This document shows, piece by piece, positions 1 through 6,075 of a stretch of DNA of 15,710 nucleotides (the stretch's first letter is position 1; the number at the start of each line of letters is the position of its first letter). The translations under genes were made by a program, and so were the position numbers. This stretch comes from JAEXNA01 sp050486105 (GTDB lineage: Bacteria > Vulcanimicrobiota > Xenobia > Xenobiales > JADMJV01), in contig JBJHCR010000136.1 in NCBI GenBank assembly GCA_050486105.1, forward strand, positions 1 through 15,710. The letters are read 5' to 3'. Under the pieces are notes generated by a model. That model searched no databases, had not been told where the DNA came from, and worked only from the letters and a program-made list of their open reading frames with translations.

Positions 1-1
1 G

Positions 2-292
2 ACGCCAGGCTGCCATCACCGGGCCTACTTGGAGTTGCATCACATCCGCTGGTACTGCCACGGCGGAGAGACCTTGCCCCATAACTTGATAACTCTTTGC
101 TCGAGTTGCCACGCCAACGTCCATGCAGGCCGCCTATTCATCACCGGCAATCTCGAAGACGGCCTAGTCTTCACTGATGCCGAAGGACGCCGCCTCGACC
201 GCCTCCACAAACTTTCCCGAGCCTCCTGGCTGGACTGTTGGATAGGCTGGCGAGGCGAGGAATGGGAGAGCTACTCCAGCAGGGTGACCTGA
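2..292 (+). CDS. HNH endonuclease, C-terminal part (5' end outside the window)
   Basis: The reading frame is open to the left edge, so the gene starts outside the window; 96 residues are visible. Counting from the first visible codon, the sequence shows PGC (C4), a His pair (H13, H14), GGE at 21-23, N28, a CxxC pair (C33, C36) followed by H37, and H41. This is the zinc-ribbon HNH core in the order C..HH..N..CxxCH..H. In the family, these residues bind zinc and one metal and cut the phosphodiester bond. The layout resembles the C-terminal HNH domain of DUF222-type proteins, whose biological role is poorly known. The tail after the motif (about 55 residues) has no feature I recognise. The TTG at 29 is an internal codon, not a likely start. 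The gene precedes two low-GC genes on the same strand, with 162 bases between. The HNH assignment is firm; whether it is a toxin, a defence nuclease or a mobile-element enzyme cannot be told from this fragment. Confidence 0.85.
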   Translation, partial: TPGCHHRAYLELHHIRWYCHGGETLPHNLITLCSSCHANVHAGRLFITGNLEDGLVFTDAEGRRLDRLHKLSRASWLDCWIGWRGEEWESYSSRVT

Positions 293-373
293 AAGTGAGT
301 GGCACTAGCTTCAAGGCTCGAACCCCGCCTCTCCAAAATTCCCCACCCCACCTCTTGGTCAAATTCGCATTTC

Positions 374-428
374 AATATATCAGGCAGTGACGGTATCAAT
401 GTACACATTCCGGTTCCTCTGATATATA
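374..428. repeat. 9-bp inverted repeat flanking and overlapping the promoter
   Basis: ATATATCAG (375-383) and CTGATATAT (419-427) are perfect reverse complements with 35 bases between them. The right arm covers the candidate -10 of the gene at 455. This is a suitable layout for a dimeric repressor binding two half-sites, but the arms are AT-rich and could be coincidental. Confidence 0.4.
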
Positions 429-430
429 TT
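402..430 (+). promoter_or_regulatory. Candidate sigma70-type promoter of the first small gene
   Basis: TACACA (402-407) and TATATT (425-430) are separated by 17 bases, and a GGAGG ribosome site follows at 444-448. The -35 matches the consensus at four of six bases. The -10 overlaps one arm of a 9-base inverted repeat (375-383 and 419-427), which could be an operator. The region is AT-rich, so a chance match is possible. Confidence 0.3.
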
Positions 431-454
431 TACTCTTAGGTTTGGAGGACAGAA

Positions 455-901
455 ATGTCAGACTTTATGGGACTTGTAACGTTGAAAAGTCATGATCTTT
501 TGGCATCGGTTCTTGAGAACGGTGTGAATTTAGAGATCTCACTAGAAGGCCACAACTTAAATCAGTTCAGGTTGTCTCGTTTCGGTGTAATCACGAGCAC
601 AACACCCACCGAGAGTCTGCCTCGAAATACCCAGTCACCCCCGTTAGATTTTCTGATTATGGAAGTCAATGATGAACTCAAATCAGGTTTGATAGAAGAA
701 ATTAAATCATATCCTGCAAGGATTCGAGATTTGGTTCACATTCAAATAAACAGTCAGGGACAAAGAATATTTGAGGCCATAGACAACTTTGATAAAGTCG
801 GGGTTTACATACAGATAAGTTTTGGTGAAAACATCATTTCTACGCTCATAGAAGAAGGAGTTGTGGGAGAAGTTTTTTCCCCGCCAAACTATCCAGACTA
901 G
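455..901 (+). CDS. Small protein of unknown family, paralogue of the gene at 1807
   Basis: 148 residues, soluble, with no signal peptide or membrane segment. I do not recognise the family. The start is well supported: GGAGG at 444-448 lies six bases before the ATG. By eye the protein aligns along most of its length with the product of 1807-2247. Shared blocks are EGHxL, FG, PTExLPRNT, VHxQI, RxFEAxDNF and VY, with roughly two in five residues identical from residue 29 on. A 60-base sample (481-540) is 40% GC, far below the minus-strand genes (73% in a sample of the Gly-rich gene), which suggests acquisition by transfer. Small paired paralogues beside a nuclease gene are often immunity proteins, but that is only an inference here because the nuclease is of an unproven type. 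The gene is separated from its paralogue by a decayed IS66 element. Confidence 0.8.
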   Translation: MSDFMGLVTLKSHDLLASVLENGVNLEISLEGHNLNQFRLSRFGVITSTTPTESLPRNTQSPPLDFLIMEVNDELKSGLIEEIKSYPARIRDLVHIQINSQGQRIFEAIDNFDKVGVYIQISFGENIISTLIEEGVVGEVFSPPNYPD

Positions 902-915
902 AAGCTTCGTCAATC

Positions 916-936
916 GTGAGGTTTCGACAAGCGTGC
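916..936 (+). repeat. Left terminal inverted repeat of the IS66 remnant
   Basis: The repeat begins GTGAGGTTTCG and ends CAAGCGTGC. It is complementary to 1754-1774 except at position 927 (A here, G in the other copy). The outer GTGAG resembles the GTAAG often seen at IS66 ends. Confidence 0.85.
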
Positions 937-998
937 TTGGCTTAGCTTTGGTCGGCGGTGCATGATCGGCTTCAAGAACTATGATCGAGGAGGCCGGA

Positions 999-1185
999 AT
1001 GTTTGAAAAGACTGAACGAAAACTCCAGGTGCTGGCAGAAGAGCTTGGAGCCTGGACCCTGGAGCCGGGAGCACGGTGGGCGCGGGCGGGTGGTATCCGA
1101 AGAGTCTTGGGTGAGAGCTTGTGAATTGGTGCCTGAGGTTTCACCCAGCAGGGTCGCTAACACTCTTCGTCTGTCAAAGGTGGAG
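999..1185 (+). pseudogene. Frameshifted first ORF of the IS66 element (accessory protein)
   Basis: A strong ribosome site (GAGGAGG, 987-993) lies five bases before ATG 999. That frame gives MFEKTERKLQVLAEELGAW and then stops at 1122-1124 after 41 residues. From about 1096 the next frame continues with a helix-turn-helix-like stretch (residues WVRACELVPEV and SRVANTLRLS). This is typical of small DNA-binding accessory proteins encoded first in IS66-type elements. The best reading is one original gene broken by a small indel between about 1075 and 1105, and then cut short by the deletion that removed tnpB. The family link of the HTH part is from memory of similar accessory proteins and is less sure than the transposase call. 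Confidence 0.55.
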
Positions 1186-1286
1186 ATCTTGTCGGGGTGT
1201 GCTCCAGACTCATTAGGGATTTCACTGTCTGATGTTCCAGATCACCCCTCAGATGAGAGTGTTGGTAGCCATCGAGCCAGTGTCTC

Positions 1287-1699
1287 ACGGCCGCCCAATT
1301 ATGACGGGCTTGAAAACTTGGATTGATGAGCAATTTGAGCAGAGGAAAGTCGAACCAAATTCGCCCCTGGGTGGCAAACTGTCTGACGTCAACTTTAATT
1401 CCCATGTGGCGACAATTAGAATTCCCTACCCAGCCAGGGTAGACTCGCTAAAGGCTACCCTCCATGCTCTCGGAAGTCTGGCCGTCCGCAACCGAAAAAA
1501 CGCTCTGTTCTATCGCACCCTCAACGGCGCTCAAATTGGGGATCTCTTTATGTCACTCATCCACACCTGTGAACTCAATGGTGTGAACCCCTTCGGTAAT
1601 CTGAACCACCTCCAGAGCCTGCCCACCGAGGAACTGCAGAACAACGCCGGCAATCTGCTCCCTTGGAACTACCAGCTTCAAGCGGCCGCACCGAGCTGA
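1287..1699 (+). pseudogene. IS66 family transposase (TnpC), C-terminal remnant
   Basis: In one open frame, the region 1287-1370 gives LKTWIDEQFEQRKVEPNSPL and 1485-1699 gives RKNALFYRTLNGAQIGDLF, then SLIHTCELNGVNPF and finally LLPWNY. These are the hallmark C-terminal blocks of IS66 transposases. The stretch between them is divergent: the usual motif with two Asn, the catalytic Glu and Arg (NNxxERAL) is not present, and the alignment suggests compensating frameshifts around 1380-1450. The N-terminal zinc-finger region and the catalytic Asp residues are absent because the element is deleted internally. No function is expected. Confidence 0.85.
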
Positions 1700-1753
1700 T
1701 TTCTAGGTGACATGGACTTCAGGCTGCGGAAGTTACCAAAAAATTGGCCCGCC

Positions 1754-1774
1754 GCACGCTTGCCGAAACCTCAC
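1754..1774 (-). repeat. Right terminal inverted repeat of the IS66 remnant
   Basis: Reverse complement of 916-936 with one mismatch. The repeat ends 32 bases before the start codon of the next gene, so the ribosome site of that gene lies just outside the element. Confidence 0.85.
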
Positions 1775-1806
1775 CCAGGTTACACTTACCCTTAGGAGAT
1801 CAAGTA

Positions 1807-2247
1807 ATGTTTAGTACAGAAATAGGACTCGTAGTAAAGCAACCGACAGATCTAATCATCGCGACTATATCTGTCCTCGAAGAACCTAGATTGTCTTTCG
1901 AAGGCCATCACCTCTCTGATTATAGGTTCGAAGAATTTGGGTTGGTAGAATATGAGAGCCCGACTGAGATACTTCCACGAAATACCTATCCTCCTCAAAC
2001 CGAGTTCATCATTCTGAACCTGGAAAATGACAAAAAGAATGCTCTGCTGAATCGACTTGCTCAAAAGATTGAAGATGAATCTAATATTGTCCATTTTCAG
2101 ATTGAGCATAGCTGCACACGGGTGTTCGAAGCTGTCGACAACTTTGAGCGAGAAAGTGTATACATGTCGAAAGAGCTTTGCGCGAAACTTCTGCCGAAGC
2201 TACTCCACGACGGCATTGTTGAAAGCTCTTTTGTTCCAACTTGGTAG
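1807..2247 (+). CDS. Small protein of unknown family, paralogue of the gene at 455
   Basis: 146 residues starting MFSTEIGLVV. The ATG at 1807 is chosen because AGGAG (1794-1798) lies eight bases upstream and because the length then matches the 148-residue paralogue. The frame is open further left to a TTG at 1744, but that stretch is the end of the IS66 element. The protein has no signal peptide or membrane segment. It shares EGHxL, PTExLPRNT, VHxQI, RxFEAxDNF and VY with its paralogue and diverges most at both termini. The two genes were probably a tandem duplicate pair before the IS66 element landed between them. Its original promoter may have been displaced by that insertion, so transcription could come from the first gene or from the element end. 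The function is unknown; an immunity or effector-binding role is only a guess. Confidence 0.8.
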   Translation: MFSTEIGLVVKQPTDLIIATISVLEEPRLSFEGHHLSDYRFEEFGLVEYESPTEILPRNTYPPQTEFIILNLENDKKNALLNRLAQKIEDESNIVHFQIEHSCTRVFEAVDNFERESVYMSKELCAKLLPKLLHDGIVESSFVPTW

Positions 2248-2266
2248 ATAGCAATACTGTCTCAGA

Positions 2267-2302
2267 GAGAGCCGCCGGGTAACCCGCCTCTCACTCATTT
2301 TT
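2267..2302 (+). terminator. Rho-independent-like terminator after the small genes
   Basis: Twenty bases after the stop codon, GAGAG (2267-2271) pairs with CTCTC (2288-2292) and CGGG (2276-2279) pairs with CCCG (2283-2286) around a TAA loop. TTTTT follows at 2298-2302. The stem has an internal mismatch of unequal sides, and five bases separate it from the T-run, so efficiency may be moderate. Confidence 0.55.
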
Positions 2303-2657
2303 GCCACTGGGCAAGATGAAAGAGAGGTTCTATAACTGGGCAGCGAAAGTGAAACGATCCTTTTTTCCGTAAAGATCACCAGGGGTCAATAGCATCCTCT
2401 CCAACCCCGCCCGTTAGCCCACCACCAGGTGGCCCCTAGGCTTCTTTTTGCCTGGACCCCCTTAGGGGAAGAAGTTGGGTGGAAACGAGACACCTGGGGA
2501 GGTCTGGGTGCAAGCTTGAAACCTTGAGCTGGAAGGGGGCTCGCGGTTAGGCTGCCCCCAAGCGAGGGAGCCCGTCAAGTTGTGAAGTCCTACAGCGGCA
2601 ACCTACAAAGTGGGTCCCCAGCTTCGCGGGTCCCTGGCTTCGCGCCCCCAAGTATCT
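2303..2657. other. Convergent intergenic region, gene-free and rich in hairpins
   Basis: No convincing gene is seen on either strand. The region lies between a + strand gene and the 3' end of a - strand operon. Visible structures are CCCCTA (2439-2444) pairing with TAGGGG (2463-2468) around an inner GGC/GCC stem with a TTCTTTTT loop, and a GGGGGC/GCCCCC pair followed by GCGAG and GAGCCC, which can pair back into the first arm (about 2535-2573). A T6 run sits at 2360-2365. It could hold terminators for both directions or a structured RNA. I see no tmRNA, RNase P, SRP or 6S hallmark. Confidence 0.4.
2612..2643. repeat. Tandem direct repeat of 16 bp, two copies
   Basis: GGGTCCCCAGCTTCGC (2612-2627) is followed directly by GGGTCCCTGGCTTCGC (2628-2643), identical at 14 of 16 bases. 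It lies 15 bases beyond the stop codon of the His-repeat protein gene. Its role is unknown. Confidence 0.75.
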
Positions 2658-3881
2658 TCAGTCGTGGGCGATGTAGCAGACGCTTTCGTTCACCGCGCAG
2701 GTTTTTTCCGGAGTGTCCTTCTGATAGCAGTCGGGAACCTGGTTTTCCTTGAAGCAGATGATGCTTTCGTCAAATCCTCTGGCGTCATCGGGACAACCGT
2801 GGTAATGCCAGCGATCGGCTGAAGAGTGGGTGTGTCGGACGTCGGCCTCATCGTGGGTGTGGCGCATGCGCCCACCACATTCGTGGGACTTGCTTGGTGG
2901 CTCGGGCTTGGTGGGCGGTGTAGGCGGGTTTGGCTCTTGGGGAGGGTTCGGGGTTCCGTTCCCAGGATCGGGTTTGGGTTCGTGGCCAGGCAGCACACCT
3001 GGGAAGAAGCGCTCTTCCATGGCGGCGGTTACTCCTCCGGCTAGGGCCCCAATGGCGGCCCCGTACAGGAGTCCTTTCACCAGGTAGCTGCCCACGTTCA
3101 CCCCGTGATCGAAGCGCACGTTGGGTTTTTCCACCGTGCCCATGACTTGGGTGTCGATGTTCGGTGAGTAGCGCTGCCAGTATCCCACGGTTCTGTCTTT
3201 GTAGACCGGCTCTTGGGTGGTGTAATGCTCGGTTCGATAGTTGGTGACATTGCGACTTCTGGTAGTGCAGCTCTGAGAGGTGCTGCCGTTGGAGTTGTAA
3301 GAGGTTGCGCAGTCTTGATAGGACTCGGTGGTGGTGTACGGAACCTGGCGAGTTCGCGAGACCGTCTCATAGTGTGACAGGTAGCGCTCGGTGTCTTCTA
3401 CCGTGCGGTAGTTGTAAGGGCGATCTTTGTTCATCTCGTGATGGCGGATCTGCTCGGTGTTCCATTCCACCGGCTGAGGTTCGCCTCGACCTTGAAAGGT
3501 CGTGCTGGTCGCTCTCACGCGAGGCGTGCCGTGGCGGTCGTACACCGGGTTGTCTCGGTGCACCGCCTTGGTTGGAACGCCGTCGTCGGCGGGTCTCCAA
3601 GTGGTCCTCTTATAGCTGTCGGGAGGGATGTGTCCCATAAGCTCCCGCTGCGTCACCGCTTCGAAGTGCTCTACGGTCACCTCTTGGATCGGAACCTTAT
3701 TGACAGCCATCTTGGCCGCGATGCCACCGGTGGCAAGTCCCACCACCGCTCCACCCGCTGCACCGGTTCCAGCCAATTGAGCGGTGCGCTTCACCGTCGG
3801 CAATCCTTCCTTTTGATCCCAATCCTTGACGAACTGGGCTCCCTGGGCTTTGCCTCGAAAGACACTTTTGAGGATGTTCAT
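2658..3881 (-). CDS. Glycine-zipper membrane protein with proline-rich stalk and HxH repeats
   Basis: 407 residues; I do not recognise a named family. From the N-terminus: MNILKSVF; a Gly/Ala-rich hydrophobic segment (about 36-60); a polar central region (65-260) rich in Tyr and Thr with repeated VPYTTTE- and EHYTTQEP-like strings and two Cys (191, 205); a second hydrophobic glycine-zipper segment (265-290); a Pro-rich linker (294-330); and a Cys- and His-rich tail. The tail holds three nine-residue units, each with an HxH core: H341/H343, H350/H352 and H359/H361. Four more Cys lie between 376 and 402. The two hydrophobic segments suggest membrane insertion with the central region and tail in separate or looped positions; the side of the membrane is uncertain. 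The HxH units look able to bind Zn, Ni or Cu. The start codon overlaps the stop of the upstream gene (ATGA), and AGGAG lies 11 bases upstream, so translation is probably coupled. A structural or envelope role is an inference. Confidence 0.8.
   Translation of the reverse strand: MNILKSVFRGKAQGAQFVKDWDQKEGLPTVKRTAQLAGTGAAGGAVVGLATGGIAAKMAVNKVPIQEVTVEHFEAVTQRELMGHIPPDSYKRTTWRPADDGVPTKAVHRDNPVYDRHGTPRVRATSTTFQGRGEPQPVEWNTEQIRHHEMNKDRPYNYRTVEDTERYLSHYETVSRTRQVPYTTTESYQDCATSYNSNGSTSQSCTTRSRNVTNYRTEHYTTQEPVYKDRTVGYWQRYSPNIDTQVMGTVEKPNVRFDHGVNVGSYLVKGLLYGAAIGALAGGVTAAMEERFFPGVLPGHEPKPDPGNGTPNPPQEPNPPTPPTKPEPPSKSHECGGRMRHTHDEADVRHTHSSADRWHYHGCPDDARGFDESIICFKENQVPDCYQKDTPEKTCAVNESVCYIAHD
2784..2864 (-). 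repeat. Three nine-residue repeats with HxH core, inside a coding region
   Basis: Residues 340-366 read as RHTHDEADV, RHTHSSADR and WHYHGCPDD. His residues recur at exact nine-residue steps, with a Cys in the last unit. The spacing suggests a regular fold, with each unit offering a two-His metal site. Confidence 0.75.
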
Positions 3882-5056
3882 GATTTTTGCTGCTCCTGGT
3901 GAATCTGCGGTGTTCCCGCTGCTTCGGTAGTGATCGAACTTTTCTGTTGCAAGGCTTTCAGCTCGGCGATTCGGCGGCCGGCTTGATGGAATCCGTGGGC
4001 TCCACCCAGGGTGGCTCCCACGGCAATTCCTAGCGGCGCCAGTCCCGGGGCCACCAGTCCCAAGGAAGCACCAAGTCCCCCGAAGGCCATGGCTTGGGGG
4101 GCGGCTGAGGCCAGTTGAAACGCGGTTTCCCCGCGCCCCTCGAGGGCTTTACTGACCCCTCTGGCTACCACGGGTTCCACCGAATGCTGCAAATTTCTCC
4201 CCAGTTGTCCCAGGCTGGGGCCCACGGCCGAACCGAGACCTCCTATGGCAGCCCCGATCCCGGCGGCCAGAGGGACCGAGTTCCCCGAAAGCAGAGCTTG
4301 AACGCTGGTTATGGCTGCTCCCGCTCCGGCGCTCACCAGAATCTGAGCGGTGCGCGACTCTAATTGGGCCCCTACGGCGGTCGCGGCAGAGCCGGTTAGA
4401 ACGCCCAAGGGTAGACCGGTGGCCATAGTGGCGGCCAGACCCACGGCGGTTCCGCCGAGCATGGAGTCTCGCACTTGGGCGTCCCCACTGCCGGCTGCGG
4501 CTCCGGTGACCCCGGCGATGGCGCCGGCGAAAAGCGCCGACGGCAGTCCTTGAACCCCGTGGATAGCCAGTTGCATGCCGGTGAGGGCTAAGGCTCCAGC
4601 GGCCCCTCCCGAGGCCATGCGGGCCGAGGGAGAATCACCGAGCTTCGAGCCCACGAGTCCCCCGGCAAGGCCAGCCACGGCCCCTGGGACCCCACCTGCC
4701 ACCAAGCCGCGGGTGGCCCCACCTAGAATAGCTCCAGAGGGGGAGGTCCGATAGGTGGGGAGATAATAGGCATCGCCCACTTCCCGAAAAGCTTCTTTGG
4801 GAATCCAGCCCTGCTTGAGGGAAGGGCCTTCGCCGTCCGAGTCCAAGGTGCTGACTCTGAGGACTTCGACTCCCTCTTCGGTTTCCCCAGTCACCGCCTG
4901 GTTCTTGAAGACCACAAAGGTGGTTGCGGGGTCTACCGTGTCGCCGATGGTGTTGACCGCCACGTTCTCCAGACCGGTGGTCAGTTTCTCCTGTTCAGGA
5001 GCACGTTCTTTGAGCTTCGGCTGAAAAGGCGTCTTGAGGCTGGTTAAGATGTTCAT
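3878..5056 (-). CDS. Gly/Ala-rich glycine-zipper protein with possible SH3-like N-terminal domain
   Basis: 392 residues starting MNILTSLKTP, close to the MNILKSVFRG of the next gene. Residues about 31-91 form a beta-type region ending in GWIPKEAF, which is the way bacterial SH3-like domains often end. Residues 107-358 are almost continuous small residues with many GxxxG and AxxxG steps (for example GGVPGAVAGLAGGLVGSKLG), as in glycine-zipper membrane or pore-like assemblies. The tail is polar and Gln/Lys-rich. There is no signal peptide. The protein may insert as multiple tightly packed helices or oligomerise; no enzyme motif is seen. The ribosome site is weak: a GGAGG lies 21 bases upstream, too far to be normal. 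A poor promoter match (TTGCCC, 16 bases, TAAGAT at 5093-5066) would give an almost leaderless message. The gene is translationally coupled to the downstream gene. It may belong to the ABC operon upstream, 110 bases away, but this is unproven. Confidence 0.8.
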   Translation of the reverse strand: MNILTSLKTPFQPKLKERAPEQEKLTTGLENVAVNTIGDTVDPATTFVVFKNQAVTGETEEGVEVLRVSTLDSDGEGPSLKQGWIPKEAFREVGDAYYLPTYRTSPSGAILGGATRGLVAGGVPGAVAGLAGGLVGSKLGDSPSARMASGGAAGALALTGMQLAIHGVQGLPSALFAGAIAGVTGAAAGSGDAQVRDSMLGGTAVGLAATMATGLPLGVLTGSAATAVGAQLESRTAQILVSAGAGAAITSVQALLSGNSVPLAAGIGAAIGGLGSAVGPSLGQLGRNLQHSVEPVVARGVSKALEGRGETAFQLASAAPQAMAFGGLGASLGLVAPGLAPLGIAVGATLGGAHGFHQAGRRIAELKALQQKSSITTEAAGTPQIHQEQQKS

Positions 5057-5166
5057 GTAAGGTCTATCTTAACCGAGCCTCCTGGGGGGGCAATGGAATC
5101 CCGTTTTTCTGATGTTAAGAGTTATGAACGAGGAGCAACAGTTGTCTGCTGACTTTAAGGACTCTT

Positions 5167-6075
5167 TCAGAAAACCGTCTCATCTTCGGTTTGCTCGGGC
5201 CTAAGAGCGTCCAGAGTGGTGTCGTGAAGAGCGTCCACCAGGGAGCGACTCAAGCCAAAAGTCTGGGGCAAGTCCTGACGTCGCACAAAAGCTTTGTGAT
5301 CTGCGAGCCAAAAGGTGTAGTGCTGTTCCTGACCTTGAGCTGTGACCTCCAGCACCAAACTGGTCTCAGACCCGGGTTCGGCCTCTGAGGCAACCTTGTC
5401 TACCCGAAGGGCTTCCACGGCCGAAACGAGCTTGGCGACCTCAACGGAGTCGAGTTTCAAATCGGGATCCCCTTGGACTTGCCAACCCTCCTCAGACTTG
5501 ATCAACTCGAACTGAGGCAACTTGAGGCGCTCCAGCGAGCCCGGTTTGAGGAGATCGTGATCCAGCCAGGCGTCCTGGGTAGTCGGAGCTTCGTAGGCGG
5601 CCAGGTTGCCGAGATAGACATCTTGTTGGTCCCCTAGTCGAAGGTGGGAGCGGCGCATACCAGGGGAGGTGCCCAGGAAAATCTCCCCAATTTTGCGGTT
5701 GCCACGGTTGATCTCGATCTTGCGTTGATAGTTGTCTTGGTGCACTTCGAAGCGATGGTGACTGTCTCCGCGAGTCGCTACAGGCCAGTCTTGGCGAAGC
5801 TCTGAGAGCGAGTTCAACAGTTGCTCGATTTTGAACTTGGATGCAGGCAACCTGGGCTCGCCTTCGAGACGCCACCCGTCCTGGTCCCGAGCCAGAGTCA
5901 AGGTTTGGTCTCCATCATCAATGATGAGACTATCGATCTCCTCGGTTTCGAAACTCAGGAGAGGTTTGGGATGGGAGCGTAGGTTTTCCGAGCGGTAAGA
6001 GTTGGCGTACAGTCCCCCAGCGAGCAAGAGCTGTAATCCTAGAAGTCCCGAAAGCCAGGCCGTGCTCTTAGGCAT
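5167..6075 (-). CDS. DUF4340 domain-containing membrane-anchored protein
   Basis: 302 residues. An N-terminal hydrophobic segment (about 7-24) serves as a signal anchor, so the rest should be outside the cytoplasmic membrane. The body shows the DUF4340 pattern: a beta-rich part with GWRLEGEP (67-74), then PGMRRSHLRLG and VYLG followed by AWLDHDLLKPG (about 138-179). A similar block, GWQVQGDPDLKLDSVEV, recurs in the second half, which indicates an internal duplication. DUF4340 proteins are commonly encoded next to GldG-type ABC transport genes, exactly as here; their molecular role is not established. The start is supported by AAGGAGG six bases upstream, and the gene begins inside the last eight bases of the permease gene, so it belongs to the same operon. 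Confidence 0.88.
   Translation of the reverse strand: MPKSTAWLSGLLGLQLLLAGGLYANSYRSENLRSHPKPLLSFETEEIDSLIIDDGDQTLTLARDQDGWRLEGEPRLPASKFKIEQLLNSLSELRQDWPVATRGDSHHRFEVHQDNYQRKIEINRGNRKIGEIFLGTSPGMRRSHLRLGDQQDVYLGNLAAYEAPTTQDAWLDHDLLKPGSLERLKLPQFELIKSEEGWQVQGDPDLKLDSVEVAKLVSAVEALRVDKVASEAEPGSETSLVLEVTAQGQEQHYTFWLADHKAFVRRQDLPQTFGLSRSLVDALHDTTLDALRPEQTEDETVF

Larger units (their letters stand above)
916..1774 (+). mobile_element. Decayed, internally deleted IS66-family insertion sequence
   Basis: The element is bounded by inverted repeats at 916-936 and 1754-1774 that match at 20 of 21 positions. Inside are a broken first ORF and the C-terminal part of an IS66 transposase, both reading rightward. 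Intact IS66-family elements are usually 2 to 3 kb with tnpA, tnpB and tnpC; here only 859 bases remain. The tnpB gene and the first two thirds of tnpC are missing. IS66 elements normally make 8-base target duplications, but the flanks (CGTCAATC on the left, CCAGGTTA on the right) do not match. The original insertion site has therefore been altered, or the element moved by another route. It cannot move on its own, though its ends look intact enough to be mobilised by a related transposase. Confidence 0.85.

Noticed and set aside
315..335. GGCTCGAACCCCGCCTCTCCA looks like the 3' end of a tRNA (T-loop and acceptor end), as at integration sites.
   Set aside because: The T-arm stems do not pair well, no rest of a tRNA is found, and no second copy marks an element boundary.
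1003..1326. Open frame of 107 codons (+ strand) in the IS66 remnant.
   Set aside because: The ribosome site and start belong to another frame (ATG 999); this frame is intact only after a frameshift, so it is treated as part of a pseudogene.
908..1782. 8-bp target-site duplication around the IS66 remnant.
   Set aside because: The flanks CGTCAATC and CCAGGTTA do not match, even with one-base shifts.
1744..1806. Upstream TTG start that would lengthen the second paralogue by 21 residues.
   Set aside because: The extra stretch is the IS66 end; AGGAG before ATG 1807 and the paralogue length favour the shorter form.
2302..2320. GCCACTGGG resembles a conserved string of cobalamin riboswitches.
   Set aside because: No B12 box, no gene downstream on that strand, and the string forms a plain TTGCC/GGCAA hairpin.
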